Notes: generated by a model from the letters alone, not told the origin. A stretch of 64,000 nucleotides of DNA from Actinomycetota bacterium (GCA_030019215.1 JASEEZ010000001.1:103876-167875), one strand, 5' to 3'. Shown: positions 8,453 to 17,398, numbered from the stretch's first letter. Translations and numbers: made by a program.

Positions 8453-8986
8453 TCAAGAAACCCGTTTCAAAAAGGGCTCGATGTACTGTCTTTGAATAGG
8501 GTCGGCGGATTGTCCGAGCAAGACGAGGACGATATAGCGGGGCTCGAAGGGGGTAGCTCGGGGATACATCTTAGCCTCGTAGGGAAGTCTATCTCCCTTC
8601 TTGTAATTGCAAAGGGAACAGGCGGTGGTAACATTGTCCCAACTATCCATGCCACCTTTGGAAATCGGCTTGACGTGTTCCCGGCTTAAATGCTCTCCCT
8701 TCCTGAACTCGCTCTTGTGACGACCACAATACTGGCAGGTATAGTGATCGCGGGCAAAGAGTATGGAGTTGGTCACCACCCCACGCAATCTGCGGGGGAT
8801 CTCTATGTACTTGACGAGCCTTATAACTAGCGGATAGGGAAACTCGCATTTCTCCGAGCGAATGCGCCTCTCCACATGCTCCTCGATAACTTCAGCCTTC
8901 TCCTTTAAAACTAGAACGACGGCGCGCCTAACGGAGACAAAAGCTAGAGGCTCCGCGCTAGCATTAAGGATCAATGTCTTTCCCAT
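8453..8986 (-). CDS. HNH endonuclease-domain protein
   Basis: A 177-residue protein. Residues 70-130 hold an HNH zinc-supported nuclease core: CQYCG, then LSREHVKPISKGG (the first H of the HNH motif), DSWDNVTTACSLCN with the second Cys pair. The N-terminal half (LILNASAEPLAFVSVRRAVVLVLKEKAEV) matches a widespread HNH protein family common in Actinobacteria and Cyanobacteria whose cellular role is unclear; it is not tied to an intein or intron here. Start ATG at 8986. Single gene, opposite to the next gene to the right. Confidence 0.85.
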   Translation of the reverse strand: MGKTLILNASAEPLAFVSVRRAVVLVLKEKAEVIEEHVERRIRSEKCEFPYPLVIRLVKYIEIPRRLRGVVTNSILFARDHYTCQYCGRHKSEFRKGEHLSREHVKPISKGGMDSWDNVTTACSLCNYKKGDRLPYEAKMYPRATPFEPRYIVLVLLGQSADPIQRQYIEPFLKRVS

Positions 8987-9075
8987 TTCTTCCTCGCTAG
9001 ACTAGCTTGCTTACTTCTCCTATAATATGCCTAAAGAAAGTTGTCAAGTCCAATTTATGACTGCAAGGGGGGAAG

Positions 9076-9738
9076 ATGGTCGCCTCAGCAAAGAAAAAGA
9101 GGGACAAGCAAGATTATGAAGTGCTTGAGCTCTTCGGCATCAGACTAAAGGTCAAAAATCCTCAGCTCGCCGATCTTTTAACTATGGAGGCCAAAGAAGC
9201 ACTCACATCCGACATCTCTGTTCTATCACAGAAGCTTCACGCGCCCGGTGAGGCCGTGGAGGAAATCATCGAAGAGGAGATACCGCTCATCTCGGAAATA
9301 GAATCTTACGACGACTACAGGCAAGCGATAAACACCGTAGGAGAGAAACTGGGATTCGATGTTGGGCTGGGAGGACTGTGGAAATCGCCCACGAACGTTT
9401 ATATCTTGATCAGAGCCATAAAAGAGGATCTTGAATTCGAGGAAGCAAAAAAATACGTCCGCGAGCTGGAAGGACAACAAAAAAAGCTAACCAACGAAAA
9501 TGTTGGCCTCTTCGTCGTGGGTAGCAATTTGGGCTGCGATATGTTTAAGGCAGCTATCCGGGGTCTAAACCTCTACAATAAAATGAGGGTCATCTCCTAC
9601 GAGAACCTCAATCAGATCCTACGGTTTAAGGAGAGTGGCTACCTGGGGCACAAGGAAGTGGCAACCCTAATGGTCCCTCTGGACAATGTGGATGTCGGAG
9701 AACTGATAAACGTGATAAAAGCCGTGGTCTCCTCTTAA
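9076..9738 (+). CDS. Hypothetical protein, 220 aa
   Basis: Not recognised. Soluble, no signal peptide or membrane segment. The N-terminus is basic (AKKKRDKQDYEVLELFG), the middle is rich in Glu and helix-forming, and the C-terminal third (VGLFVVGSNLGCDMFKAAIRGLN ... MVPLDNVDVGELINVIK) alternates strand and helix like an alpha/beta domain. GGGGGG-type ribosome site (aaggggggaag) directly precedes the ATG. It is alone on the plus strand between two minus-strand genes, and converges closely on the DJ-1/PfpI gene with 6 bases between stops. Confidence 0.6.
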   Translation: MVASAKKKRDKQDYEVLELFGIRLKVKNPQLADLLTMEAKEALTSDISVLSQKLHAPGEAVEEIIEEEIPLISEIESYDDYRQAINTVGEKLGFDVGLGGLWKSPTNVYILIRAIKEDLEFEEAKKYVRELEGQQKKLTNENVGLFVVGSNLGCDMFKAAIRGLNLYNKMRVISYENLNQILRFKESGYLGHKEVATLMVPLDNVDVGELINVIKAVVSS

Positions 9739-9744
9739 TTTCCT

Positions 9745-10272
9745 TCAATAACTGGCGAGTGTCTGTGCGATCATCTCGCCAAACCGTTCGGCGGCTTCCG
9801 GACCATTAGCGGTGATAATATTCTCATCCTTCTCGACACTATTACCAGTATAGTAAGCGCCACACGAGCCCACTTTCCCCGCCTCCGAGGGCCAGACGGT
9901 TACCCTTTTGCCAGCCAAAGCCCCCGCATTGGCCAGCGTTACCGGAGCAACACAGATCGCCCCCAAAATCTTGTTCTTCTCCATCGCCTGTTGAACAATT
10001 GAATGAGCGGTGGGATCGCCCCAAAACTCGGAAGCTCCCGATCCTCCAATGAAGATGACCGCATCAAAATCGTCCGGGGTCACTTCCTGCAGAAGGACAT
10101 CTGGTTTTACCTTGAGACCAAACATTCCCGTGGCGGTTGAAGTCACCGACGAAGCCACGGTTACAGAAGCTCCCTTCCCCGTCAAAATGCTTCGAGGTTT
10201 CTGGTACTCCTCATCCCGAAAATTCCTGCTGGCTATCACGATCAATACCCGCTTGTCAGATAAATCCACCAT
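9745..10272 (-). CDS. DJ-1/PfpI family protein
   Basis: A 175-residue class I glutamine-amidotransferase-like fold. The nucleophile elbow is GAICVAPVTLA with the reactive Cys, and FIGGSGASEFWGD supplies the conserved Gly-rich loop with an acidic partner. Members act as proteases, glyoxalases or deglycases; the exact activity cannot be read from sequence. The start ATG at 10272 has GGGGTGA upstream. Convergent with the hypothetical gene ending at 9738. Confidence 0.85.
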   Translation of the reverse strand: MVDLSDKRVLIVIASRNFRDEEYQKPRSILTGKGASVTVASSVTSTATGMFGLKVKPDVLLQEVTPDDFDAVIFIGGSGASEFWGDPTAHSIVQQAMEKNKILGAICVAPVTLANAGALAGKRVTVWPSEAGKVGSCGAYYTGNSVEKDENIITANGPEAAERFGEMIAQTLASY

Positions 10273-10852
10273 TGTAACTCACCCCTTCTTATCTTAACTC
10301 CATCCCTTCCATGATTCAACTTTAAAAAAATCGCTATTTGTAAATTATTTCCTTGATTTCACTGAGAAAGAGGGGTTAAATTAAAGTTGTCCCGAGAAGG
10401 AAGGAGAAACTTCGAAAGAAGGCACTTCAACCTACTCGGGACATTTCTTTCTTTGGTTCTTCTCCATTTTTAGCGGGTAAACTTTTAATCTTGTTCTTTT
10501 CTCAAAAGAGCTACGCATTAAAGGGTTCGAGGGGTCGAGGATTCAAGGATTCGAGTGTTGTATTTTTTAACCCTTCGAATCCCTCAGGGTTACCTTGAGT
10601 TTATCGAAAGGTAAGATTTTCACTTGACCCCTTGATCCCTGGAATCCCGTATAGGGACGTTGTCCCCACGGGACTTTACGTCCCTGAATCCTAAAGTTCT
10701 CTTCGCGCCTTACTACACCGATGGTAGGGTGATTTCTACCCACTATTTTTGGAGAAGAGCTTTATTTTTATAGCTTTGGGTTCAACCAAATAGCTCAAAA
10801 TGCCGATAAGATTAATGGAAGGAAATCCGAGAGTTTTGGCGAAGTAAAAAGT
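10273..10852. other. Intergenic region with several inverted repeats, no gene
   Basis: About 580 bases without a credible frame. At 10389-10436 two arms GTCCCGAG and CTCGGGAC enclose a 30-base loop and are followed by a T-rich stretch. At 10515-10620 direct and inverted copies of GGATTCGAG/TTCGAA-type words occur, and 10650-10685 has arms around GGGAC. This resembles the repetitive spacer DNA found elsewhere in the window rather than genes. Confidence 0.4.
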
Positions 10853-10930
10853 GACCCGAGAATTTGAGCCGACTCCGCCGAGAAGATCTCGGAAAAGTTA
10901 CCGCAGGCCATTAATCTCGGGTCTTTTTTT
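10853..10930 (+). terminator. Long terminator-like hairpin, possible 3' end of a small RNA
   Basis: Arms GACCCGAGA and TCTCGGGTC enclose a nested hairpin (CCGAGAAGATCTCGG) and are followed by seven T residues, giving a structured RNA that ends like a Rho-independent terminator on the plus strand. No plus-strand gene precedes it, so a short non-coding RNA starting within 10390-10850 is possible. No Rfam-type signature was recognised. Confidence 0.45.
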
Positions 10931-10978
10931 GCCGGCAGTAAATAGCCGCCAGCTATCTGCCATCAGCCATCAGCTAAA

Positions 10979-11055
10979 TGGTGGCGCATGCGGGAGTCGA
11001 ACCCGCGATCTCCGCCTTGAGAGGGCGGTGTCCTAGGCCACTAGACGAATGCGCC
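10979..11055 (-). tRNA. tRNA-Glu (anticodon CTC)
   Basis: Cloverleaf: acceptor GGCGCAT / ATGCGCC, anticodon stem CCGCC / GGCGG with loop CTCTCAA giving CTC, T arm GCGGG TTCGACT CCCGC. CCA is encoded (10979-10981). It reads Glu codon GAG. In many actinobacteria tRNA(Gln) and tRNA(Glu) follow gltX directly; here a nuclease gene lies between the two tRNAs. Confidence 0.93.
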
Positions 11056-11083
11056 ACAAAATTTTTGGAACAAAAATTTTGAG
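11054..11083. repeat. Hairpin inverted repeat, left flank of ERCC4 nuclease gene
   Basis: CCACAAAATTTTTGG then AACAAAAATTTTG. It is itself a hairpin and is nearly the same as the inverted sequence at 11768-11799. It begins within the tRNA(Glu) 5' end and lies 4 bases from the nuclease stop codon. Confidence 0.7.
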
Positions 11084-11087
11084 TTCT

Positions 11088-11741
11088 CTACTTTTTATTT
11101 TCGCCTGAAAGTATCCTTCTTATGGATTCTGCCTTCTTTCTGCCAACTCCTTCAACGCATTGTAAATCGTCCTCGGAGGCATAGACTACCTTCTCAATGC
11201 CGCCAAAATGCGATAGTAAAACTCTAGCGAGTTGAGGTCCTATTCCGGGAAAGGCCTCTAGAATGTGTACCTGCTGTTCAAGCGTATTCTTTGCCTTTTT
11301 CTTGGCGTGTAAGGAAACGTAATGCTTTAGACCCGATTGCTCTTGTTTTGCAATTACACGCAGAAAACCTGCAGTATCTGTTGAATCTTTGGTAAAAAGT
11401 ACGGGAATTCCGCGGACAACTGCAATGAGAGCAAGTGCGCCTCTAATAGCATCAGGGTGTATCTTTCTTCTACCGTATAGCAAATATCCTTCAATAATAA
11501 ATAAAGGTTTTTCGTAGCTCTCTTTGAGATCGACAATCTGTTTAAATAATCGCTTTTTTATTATAGAGCTCAAAAAATCATCTGCAGTCTTTCTCTCTAC
11601 AGCGACTCTATCACTCAATATATAATCCCCAACCTCAAGTTCTTGAACAACCAGGGAAACTCTGCCATTTCTTAAGAGATCAGGGATTCCTGACCGCTCT
11701 TCTCCATAATCTGCGTAGATAACAAGCTCTGACTGGTCCAA
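11088..11741 (-). CDS. XPF/ERCC4-type structure-specific nuclease with helix-hairpin-helix
   Basis: A 217-residue protein resembling the archaeal short XPF or the Hef nuclease half. The ERCC4 nuclease motif is present: acidic Asp11, Gly38-Asp39, and Glu49-Arg50-Lys51 with Asp54 in VAVERKTADDFLSSI. The C-terminal 65 residues hold tandem helix-hairpin-helix elements (FPGIGPQLARVLLSHFGG and VEGVGRKKAESIRRIL). The eukaryotic/archaeal enzymes cut branched DNA as dimers; such stand-alone forms are unusual in bacteria. Base composition is more AT-rich than in gltX. The gene separates tRNA(Gln) from tRNA(Glu) and is bracketed by matching inverted repeats, which suggests insertion as a unit. Start taken at ATG 11741. 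Confidence 0.87.
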   Translation of the reverse strand: MDQSELVIYADYGEERSGIPDLLRNGRVSLVVQELEVGDYILSDRVAVERKTADDFLSSIIKKRLFKQIVDLKESYEKPLFIIEGYLLYGRRKIHPDAIRGALALIAVVRGIPVLFTKDSTDTAGFLRVIAKQEQSGLKHYVSLHAKKKAKNTLEQQVHILEAFPGIGPQLARVLLSHFGGIEKVVYASEDDLQCVEGVGRKKAESIRRILSGENKK

Positions 11742-11767
11742 ATAATTCCCTCACAAACTCTAATAAA

Positions 11768-11799
11768 GTCAAAATTTTTCCTTCGGAAAAATTTTGTGG
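11768..11799. repeat. Hairpin inverted repeat, right flank of ERCC4 nuclease gene
   Basis: Read on the minus strand it starts at the CCA of tRNA(Gln): CCACAAAATTTTTCCG then AAGGAAAAATTTTGAC. It matches the left repeat at 11054-11083 in inverted orientation. It could equally serve as the tRNA terminator. Confidence 0.7.
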
Positions 11800-11870
11800 C
11801 TGGGGAGGAAGGATTCGAACCCTCGCGCCAGGATCCAGAGTCCTGTGTCCTACCACTAGACGACTCCCCA
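11797..11870 (-). tRNA. tRNA-Gln (anticodon CTG)
   Basis: Acceptor TGGGGAG / CTCCCCA, discriminator G, encoded CCA (11797-11799). Anticodon stem CAGGA / TCCTG with loop CTCTGGA gives CTG for codon CAG. The weak U1-A72 pair is typical of tRNA(Gln). It lies 76 bases downstream of gltX. Confidence 0.93.
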
Positions 11871-11946
11871 CTTAAACCTTGGTCAATCCCCGTCCTCAAA
11901 GATGATAACACACAAAAAATCCTGTGGACAAGGATAACGTCTGACT

Positions 11947-13419
11947 CTAACCGATCTTGTCCGAAATCAAATTTCGGGCCTTCTTCAGCCTCTGCAGGGT
12001 CTGCTCTCTTCCCAGCAATTCAATGGATTCAAACAGGGGTGGACTAACCGTCTTGCCGGTCACAGCGACTCGAACTGGCTGAAGAGCTTTGGCCGGTTTG
12101 AGGGAAAGTTCCTCGCACATCCCCCGCAAGGCCCTCTCTATCCCGTCCTTCCGAAACCCGGGCAAGCTTGCCAATTTCTCCTCGGCCAGAGCCAAAACCC
12201 TTAGCGCCTCGTCGCTCTTCAGAACCCTTTCAACCGCCTGTGGGTCCAGTTTCACTTCCCCAAAGAGAAAATCAGTAAGAGTCACTACGTCCCCCAAGAC
12301 CTTCATTCTATCTCGGATTGACACAACCACTCTCTCCAACCATGACAGCTCCTCCGCATCGGGAAAATCCTTGATCAAACCCGCCTCTCGCAGGAAGGGA
12401 ACTATCCTTAGCGTCAACTCCTTGAGAGGAATCTGGCGGATGTAGTGGCCATTCATCCATTCTAACTTCGCCGGGTCCCAGATGGCCGGGCTCCGCGAAA
12501 CATTGCCAAGGGAAAACTTTTCTATCAGTTCCTCGCCCGTGAACAGGGTCGTCTTCTCATCGTAGGACCACCCCAAGAGAGCGAGATAATTGAGGATTGC
12601 CTCGGGCAGGTAGCCATTCCTGCGATACTCCTCGACAGAGGTGGCACCGTGACGCTTACTCAAAGGCTTTCTATCCGGCCCCAGAATCATCGGGAGATGG
12701 GCAAAGTCCGGGATGGGAAAACCGAGAGCCTGATAGAGAAGGATCTGTTTCGGGGTGTTTGGCAGATGATCCTCTCCTCTGATAACGTGTGATATCCTCA
12801 TCGCATTGTCGTCAACGACCACGGCAAAGTTATAGGTGGGAAAGCCATCGGCGCGGAGTAGGATGAAATCATCAATCAATCTATTCTCGAACCTCGTCTC
12901 GCCCTTAATGAGGTCGTTTGCAACCGTTGTCCCCTCTCGAGGGCAGGCAAATCGAATTGCCGGTCTGCGCCCCTCCTTCTCAAACTCGTCTCTTTCCCGC
13001 GCGGTCAGTTCACGACAACGACCGTCGTATCCGGGGGTGCGACCCTCCTTCAAAGCAACCCGCCGTCTCGATTTCAACTCATCAGGAGTACAGTAACAAC
13101 AATAGGTCTTCTTTTGAGCGAGCAAGCGCTGAGCGGTCTCTTCGTAAAGAGAAAGTCGCTCCGTCTGGCGATAGGGCCCAAAATCCCCTCCCGTCTCAGG
13201 GCCCTCGTCCCACTCCAAGCCCAACCAGTGCATGGAAGAGACGATAGCCTGAATTGCCTCCTCCGTTGAACGGCTGCGATCAGTGTCCTCTATCCTGAGG
13301 ATGAACGCTCCTCCCTTTTGCCTGGCAAAAAGCCAGTTGTAAAGTGCAGTCCTGGCTCCTCCAATATGCAGAAAACCAGTGGGACTGGGAGCAAAACGCA
13401 CCCGCACTCTTTCAGCCAT
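11947..13419 (-). CDS. gltX: Glutamyl-tRNA synthetase
   Basis: A 490-residue class I synthetase that charges tRNA(Glu) (and possibly tRNA(Gln), which would then be amidated). The HIGH motif reads HIGG at residues 18-21 and the KMSKS equivalent is LSKRHG in DRKPLSKRHGATSVEEY. Length and domain order are normal for bacterial GltX. It is followed on the same strand by tRNA(Gln). Whether the enzyme is discriminating cannot be told here. Confidence 0.96.
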   Translation of the reverse strand: MAERVRVRFAPSPTGFLHIGGARTALYNWLFARQKGGAFILRIEDTDRSRSTEEAIQAIVSSMHWLGLEWDEGPETGGDFGPYRQTERLSLYEETAQRLLAQKKTYCCYCTPDELKSRRRVALKEGRTPGYDGRCRELTARERDEFEKEGRRPAIRFACPREGTTVANDLIKGETRFENRLIDDFILLRADGFPTYNFAVVVDDNAMRISHVIRGEDHLPNTPKQILLYQALGFPIPDFAHLPMILGPDRKPLSKRHGATSVEEYRRNGYLPEAILNYLALLGWSYDEKTTLFTGEELIEKFSLGNVSRSPAIWDPAKLEWMNGHYIRQIPLKELTLRIVPFLREAGLIKDFPDAEELSWLERVVVSIRDRMKVLGDVVTLTDFLFGEVKLDPQAVERVLKSDEALRVLALAEEKLASLPGFRKDGIERALRGMCEELSLKPAKALQPVRVAVTGKTVSPPLFESIELLGREQTLQRLKKARNLISDKIG

Positions 13420-13487
13420 AAAACTCCCCCAAAATAAAAATGCCCAACCGGGACTTGATGAACCATTGGGTTAGTAGGAGGAAACCT

Positions 13488-13829
13488 TTAAATATCCAGT
13501 TCCCTACCGTAGTCGTCGGCCAACCGGCTGATATCATCCTCAATGGAATAACCATAGGCAATTTCCAAAACCCTGCCCTTCTTACCGGTTGAGATTATGC
13601 GATGAACCTGACCAGCGGGGATGAGAAATTCCTCGCCCCGCTTGGCATCGTGAATTTCATCCCCTATTTGGACCCTCACTCCATTATCGAGAACAACCCA
13701 GGTGTCGGTCCTCAGATTGTGCCAGTGCAAGCTGGTCTCCTGATTGGGCTCGATGGTAATAAGCTTCACCGTACACACCTTGTTGAGGGCATATACCTTG
13801 TAATGCCCCCAAGGTTTGTCCATCCTCAT
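13488..13829 (-). CDS. Single-domain cupin, mannose-6-phosphate isomerase type II-like
   Basis: A 113-residue cupin related to the C-terminal domain of bifunctional mannose-1-P guanylyltransferase/isomerases. The N-terminus MDKPWGHYKVYAL and motif TSLHWHNLRTDTWVVL give the metal-binding His pair; the second cupin motif is FLIPAGQVHRI. It could isomerise or bind sugar phosphates, but single-domain relatives are mostly uncharacterised. Spacer of about 70 bases to gltX. Confidence 0.75.
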   Translation of the reverse strand: MRMDKPWGHYKVYALNKVCTVKLITIEPNQETSLHWHNLRTDTWVVLDNGVRVQIGDEIHDAKRGEEFLIPAGQVHRIISTGKKGRVLEIAYGYSIEDDISRLADDYGRELDI

Positions 13830-13932
13830 TCACTCAACACCCGAGTCTACCTCACAAATAGGGTCTCTAAACCATTTATATAACGCCATGGTTCTTTTGT
13901 AAAGTCTCAGGGAATAATTCGGACAGCCCTCT

Positions 13933-14397
13933 TTAACTCATGGTCTTCAAGAGATTCACCATCTCCATAGAGGACATGGCCGCCTGCCATCCCTTATTGC
14001 CAGATTTGGTGCCTGCCCGCTCCACCGCTTGTTCGATGGTGTCGGCGGTGATGATGCCAAAGGCAGTGGGCACGCCGGTATCCAGATTTATCTTGGCGAC
14101 TCCCTTGGCAGCCTCGCTACAGATGTACTCAAAGTGGGGTGTTCCTCCCCTCAATATCACCCCGAGGCAGATGAGGCCATCATATTTCTTGGACTCGGCC
14201 ATCTTCTTCGCCACCAGGGGCATTTCAAAGGAACCTGGAACCCAGGCGACATTGATGTTCTCCTCGGAAGCTTCGTGACGCCTGAGGGCATCCAGCGCTC
14301 CCTCCAAAAGTCTGGTGCTCAAGAACTCGTTGAATCGACTGACGACGATTCCAAACTTGAATCCCTTGGCGGTTAACTTTCCCTCATAAATCTTCAT
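13933..14397 (-). CDS. ribH: 6,7-dimethyl-8-ribityllumazine synthase
   Basis: A 154-residue lumazine synthase that joins the ribityl pyrimidine with 3,4-dihydroxybutanone 4-phosphate. The signature [14 protein letters not shown] and [21 protein letters not shown] (with the catalytic His) are present. It is the last gene of the riboflavin operon, 18 bases after ribBA, and would be under the FMN riboswitch upstream of ribD. Confidence 0.96.
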   Translation of the reverse strand: MKIYEGKLTAKGFKFGIVVSRFNEFLSTRLLEGALDALRRHEASEENINVAWVPGSFEMPLVAKKMAESKKYDGLICLGVILRGGTPHFEYICSEAAKGVAKINLDTGVPTAFGIITADTIEQAVERAGTKSGNKGWQAAMSSMEMVNLLKTMS

Positions 14398-14415
14398 TCC
14401 ATCTCCTTTCGGCGA

Positions 14416-15636
14416 TTATGACTCCTCCCATTCCAGCAAATGGGCAAGTTTTTCCCTTTTCGCCCGCAAGTAATCGATATTTTGAGAAGTCGGCTTGACC
14501 TCCAATGGAACTCTCTCTACAACCTTCAAGCCATAGCCCTCCAATCCAACAATTTTTGCCGGATTATTGGTCATCAGACGCATCGATGACAGACCCAAGT
14601 CAACCAAAATCTGGGCTCCAATGCCGTAATCTCTGAGGTCGGCTGGGAAACCCAGTTCCTCATTGGCCTCTACCGTATCCCTCCCTTCCTCCTGTAATTC
14701 GTAGGCTCTAAGCTTATTCAGAAAACCGATACCCCTTCCTTCCTGACCCAAGATGTAGAGGAAAACCCCCTTTCCCTCCTCGGCAATTCTTTTCAAGGCC
14801 TCCTCAAGTTGCGTTCCACAGTCACACCGGAGGGAGTGAAAGACGTCCCCCGTCAAACATTCGGAGTGGACTCTGACCAGAACATTCCTCTTTCCCTTGA
14901 CTTCCCCCTTGATTAGAACGAGGTGATGCCTGCCATCCAAGATGCTTTCATATCCAACGGCCTTGAACTCTCCATAGGGAGTGGGGAGATCGACCTCGGC
15001 GACTCGTCTGACCAGCTTTTCAGTGCGCCGACGATAGCGAATCAGATCGGCCACGGTCATCATCTTGAGACCAAATCTCTTGGCCACCTTCTTCAGTTCA
15101 GGAACACGAGCCATCGTTCCATCTTCGTTCATGATTTCGCAGATAACACCCGCCTGGAAGAGACCGGCCTGCTTGGCCAGATCGATGGCGGCCTCCGTAT
15201 GTCCGGCCCGTTCCAAAACTCCCCCTTTCTTCGCCCTCAGGGGAAAAACGTGTCCGGGCATGGAAATGTCCTCGGGTTTGGTCTGGGAATCCACCACCGC
15301 TAAAATGGTGGCCGCTCGATCGTGAGCAGAAATCCCCGTGGTTATCTTGTGCTTGGCTCCAATGGAAACCGCGAAGGCCGTCTCATGCTCGGAGGTATTG
15401 GTGGAAACCATGACCGGTATTCTGAGCTCATCCAACCTCTCGGGGGAGCAGGGCATGCAAATGAGCCCCCTTCCATACTTGGACATGAAATTGATTGCTT
15501 CAGGGGTTACTTTCTCCGCAGCCATCACGAAGTCGCCCTCGTTTTCTCTGTCCTCATTGTCGACGACGATGACCATCCTCCCACATCTTATCTCTTCTAT
15601 TGCTTCCTCGATGGAGCTAAAAGGCACTACAACCAC
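14416..15636 (-). CDS. ribBA: Bifunctional DHBP synthase / GTP cyclohydrolase II
   Basis: A 406-residue fusion. Residues 1-205 are 3,4-dihydroxy-2-butanone 4-phosphate synthase ([16 protein letters not shown] acidic site, and [21 protein letters not shown]). Residues 206-406 are GTP cyclohydrolase II with Zn ligands in [15 protein letters not shown] and the GQEGRGIGF loop. Together they supply both precursors of lumazine. Three bases separate it from ribE, so the genes are probably translationally coupled. Confidence 0.96.
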   Translation of the reverse strand: MVVVPFSSIEEAIEEIRCGRMVIVVDNEDRENEGDFVMAAEKVTPEAINFMSKYGRGLICMPCSPERLDELRIPVMVSTNTSEHETAFAVSIGAKHKITTGISAHDRAATILAVVDSQTKPEDISMPGHVFPLRAKKGGVLERAGHTEAAIDLAKQAGLFQAGVICEIMNEDGTMARVPELKKVAKRFGLKMMTVADLIRYRRRTEKLVRRVAEVDLPTPYGEFKAVGYESILDGRHHLVLIKGEVKGKRNVLVRVHSECLTGDVFHSLRCDCGTQLEEALKRIAEEGKGVFLYILGQEGRGIGFLNKLRAYELQEEGRDTVEANEELGFPADLRDYGIGAQILVDLGLSSMRLMTNNPAKIVGLEGYGLKVVERVPLEVKPTSQNIDYLRAKREKLAHLLEWEES

Positions 15637-15639
15637 CTC

Positions 15640-16281
15640 TTAAATGAAGCCGTGTTCTCGGAGTTTGCTTAAAGTCAAATTTGAGCTTACACCGCTCGCA
15701 GTCAAAATTTTTTCGACGTACTTGCCTATGATATCCACCTCTATATTGACCCTCGCTCCTTTATCCTTAAACCCCAGGGTTGTTACCTTCGCCGTATGGG
15801 GGATTATAAAGACCGTAAAAGCCAAGCTCAGAACATCAACAATGGTCAAACTTATTCCATCCACAGCCACGGACCCTTGGGGAACTAGATAGCGAGCAAT
15901 GTTGGGGGACATCTCTATCCTTAAAAGAATTGCGTTCCCCTTCCTGGCCCTACTCGAAATCCTCCCTACACCATCTGTATGTGCGGTGACCAGGTGTCCT
16001 CCAAGCCGATCAGAAAATCTCAACGCCCTTTCAAGATTAACCATGTCCCCGGCCTTCAGTTCGCCCAAGTTTGTCCTATCCAAAGTCTCGGGCATAACAT
16101 CCGCCTTGAAACAGCTACCCCGCCTGTCAACAACGGTTAAACAAACTCCATTGACGGCTATGGAGTCACCAACCTCTAGCGCTTCGGTCACCTTTGGGGC
16201 CAAAACCTGGAGCTCGCAAGCCCCCCCACTCCTTTTCAGGGCTTGAACTCCCCCAAGCTCTTCAATGATGCCCGTGAACAT
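15640..16281 (-). CDS. ribE: Riboflavin synthase, alpha subunit
   Basis: A 213-residue protein with two similar lumazine-binding barrels, beginning with the invariant MFTGIIEELG. It dismutates two lumazines to riboflavin. The ATG at 16281 is chosen because GAGGAGGG precedes it and MFTGIIEE is the family N-terminus; an in-frame TTG one codon earlier is less likely. Second gene of the rib operon. Confidence 0.95.
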   Translation of the reverse strand: MFTGIIEELGGVQALKRSGGACELQVLAPKVTEALEVGDSIAVNGVCLTVVDRRGSCFKADVMPETLDRTNLGELKAGDMVNLERALRFSDRLGGHLVTAHTDGVGRISSRARKGNAILLRIEMSPNIARYLVPQGSVAVDGISLTIVDVLSLAFTVFIIPHTAKVTTLGFKDKGARVNIEVDIIGKYVEKILTASGVSSNLTLSKLREHGFI

Positions 16282-16291
16282 CAAACCCTCC

Positions 16292-17398
16292 TCAACGATT
16301 TCCTATTGTCTCTGATCTTTTCGTCGGGTAGGCTTCGATCATCAAATCAGCGCCCACCCTTTCCACGCTGGCTATTTCAAAATCAGGATTTGAGGTGCAG
16401 TGATTCCATTCCATAAAATCCAGCGCTCCTTCTCCGATCAAAACCTTTGGAGCTATAAAAAATAGGAACTTGTCAACCAAACCCGCCTCGAGCATGGATG
16501 TGTTCAAGCACGCTCCACCCTCAAGAATCACGCTGCTTATCCTTCTCCTGCCCAGCTCGTCCATGAGCTCGAACAGATCAACCCCCGACACGTCGGGGGA
16601 ACCTAAAATGAGCACCTCTACACCCGCCGCTCGCAGAACCTCTGCGGTGTTTTCGGGAACTTCCCTGGTCGTTGCCAGGATCGTGGGCACCTGTCGCGCT
16701 GTCTTCACCACATTCGCTCCCAGGGGTATAGAAGCCCCGGTGCTCACAATGAGCCGAATGGGATTCTTCCCCTCCACCATCCTCACGGTAAGCTCCGGGT
16801 CATCCGCCAGAACAGTCCCGGATCCGACCATTACAGCATCAAACTGGCTCCTCAAACTATGAACCCTCGCTTGTGCCTCCTGGCCAGTTATAATCGTTCT
16901 TCGCCCCCTCTTCTCGGCTATCTTCCCATTCAAACTCATGGCGACCTTCATGAGCACAAATGGCCTTCCGGTGAGAACATACTTAATATAGACCTCATTT
17001 TGCTTCCTCACCTCACCCTCCAAAACCCCGCTCGCAACCTCTACTCCCGCTTTCTCAAGCTCCTCGATTCCCCTTCCGGAAACTTTCGGGTTGGGATCGA
17101 CCATTCCAATGATCGCCTCGGAGATGCCAGCCTCTATCAAGGCTTTTGTGCAGGGAGGTGTTCTTCCTTGAATGCAGCAGGGTTCAAGAGTTACATAAAG
17201 GTTAGCACCCCGCACATCTCCCGCATCCATCAAAGCATTGATCTCGGCATGGGGACCTCCTACCTTTTCGTGATAGCCCTCGCCGATGATTTCCCCATCC
17301 CTGACCAGCACAGCGCCGACAAGAGGATTGGGGTTGGTCTTTCCCCGACCACCCTCAGCCAATTCAATTGCCCTGCGCATAAATTTCTCGCAAATCAT
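16292..17398 (-). CDS. ribD: Bifunctional diaminohydroxyphosphoribosylaminopyrimidine deaminase / reductase
   Basis: A protein of 368 residues: zinc-dependent deaminase (GGPHAEINAL and VTLEPCCIQGRTPPC) then the NADPH-dependent reductase domain (MKVAMSLNGKIA, VILEGG). First gene of the rib operon. The ATG at 17398 opens the conserved MICEKFMRRAIELAEGG block; a TTG at 17416 is possible. Within the reductase, an 18-base perfect palindrome (16582-16599) encodes SPDVSG and is also found, with 26 bases identical, in the FMN riboswitch. A MITE-like element lies 36 bases upstream of the start. Confidence 0.95.
   Translation of the reverse strand: MICEKFMRRAIELAEGGRGKTNPNPLVGAVLVRDGEIIGEGYHEKVGGPHAEINALMDAGDVRGANLYVTLEPCCIQGRTPPCTKALIEAGISEAIIGMVDPNPKVSGRGIEELEKAGVEVASGVLEGEVRKQNEVYIKYVLTGRPFVLMKVAMSLNGKIAEKRGRRTIITGQEAQARVHSLRSQFDAVMVGSGTVLADDPELTVRMVEGKNPIRLIVSTGASIPLGANVVKTARQVPTILATTREVPENTAEVLRAAGVEVLILGSPDVSGVDLFELMDELGRRRISSVILEGGACLNTSMLEAGLVDKFLFFIAPKVLIGEGALDFMEWNHCTSNPDFEIASVERVGADLMIEAYPTKRSETIGNR

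Noticed and set aside
10273-10852. T-box or known riboswitch
   Set aside because: No T-box sequence or other conserved aptamer core could be found.
10851-11036. 61-codon plus-strand frame
   Set aside because: It runs through the terminator hairpin and the tRNA(Glu) gene.
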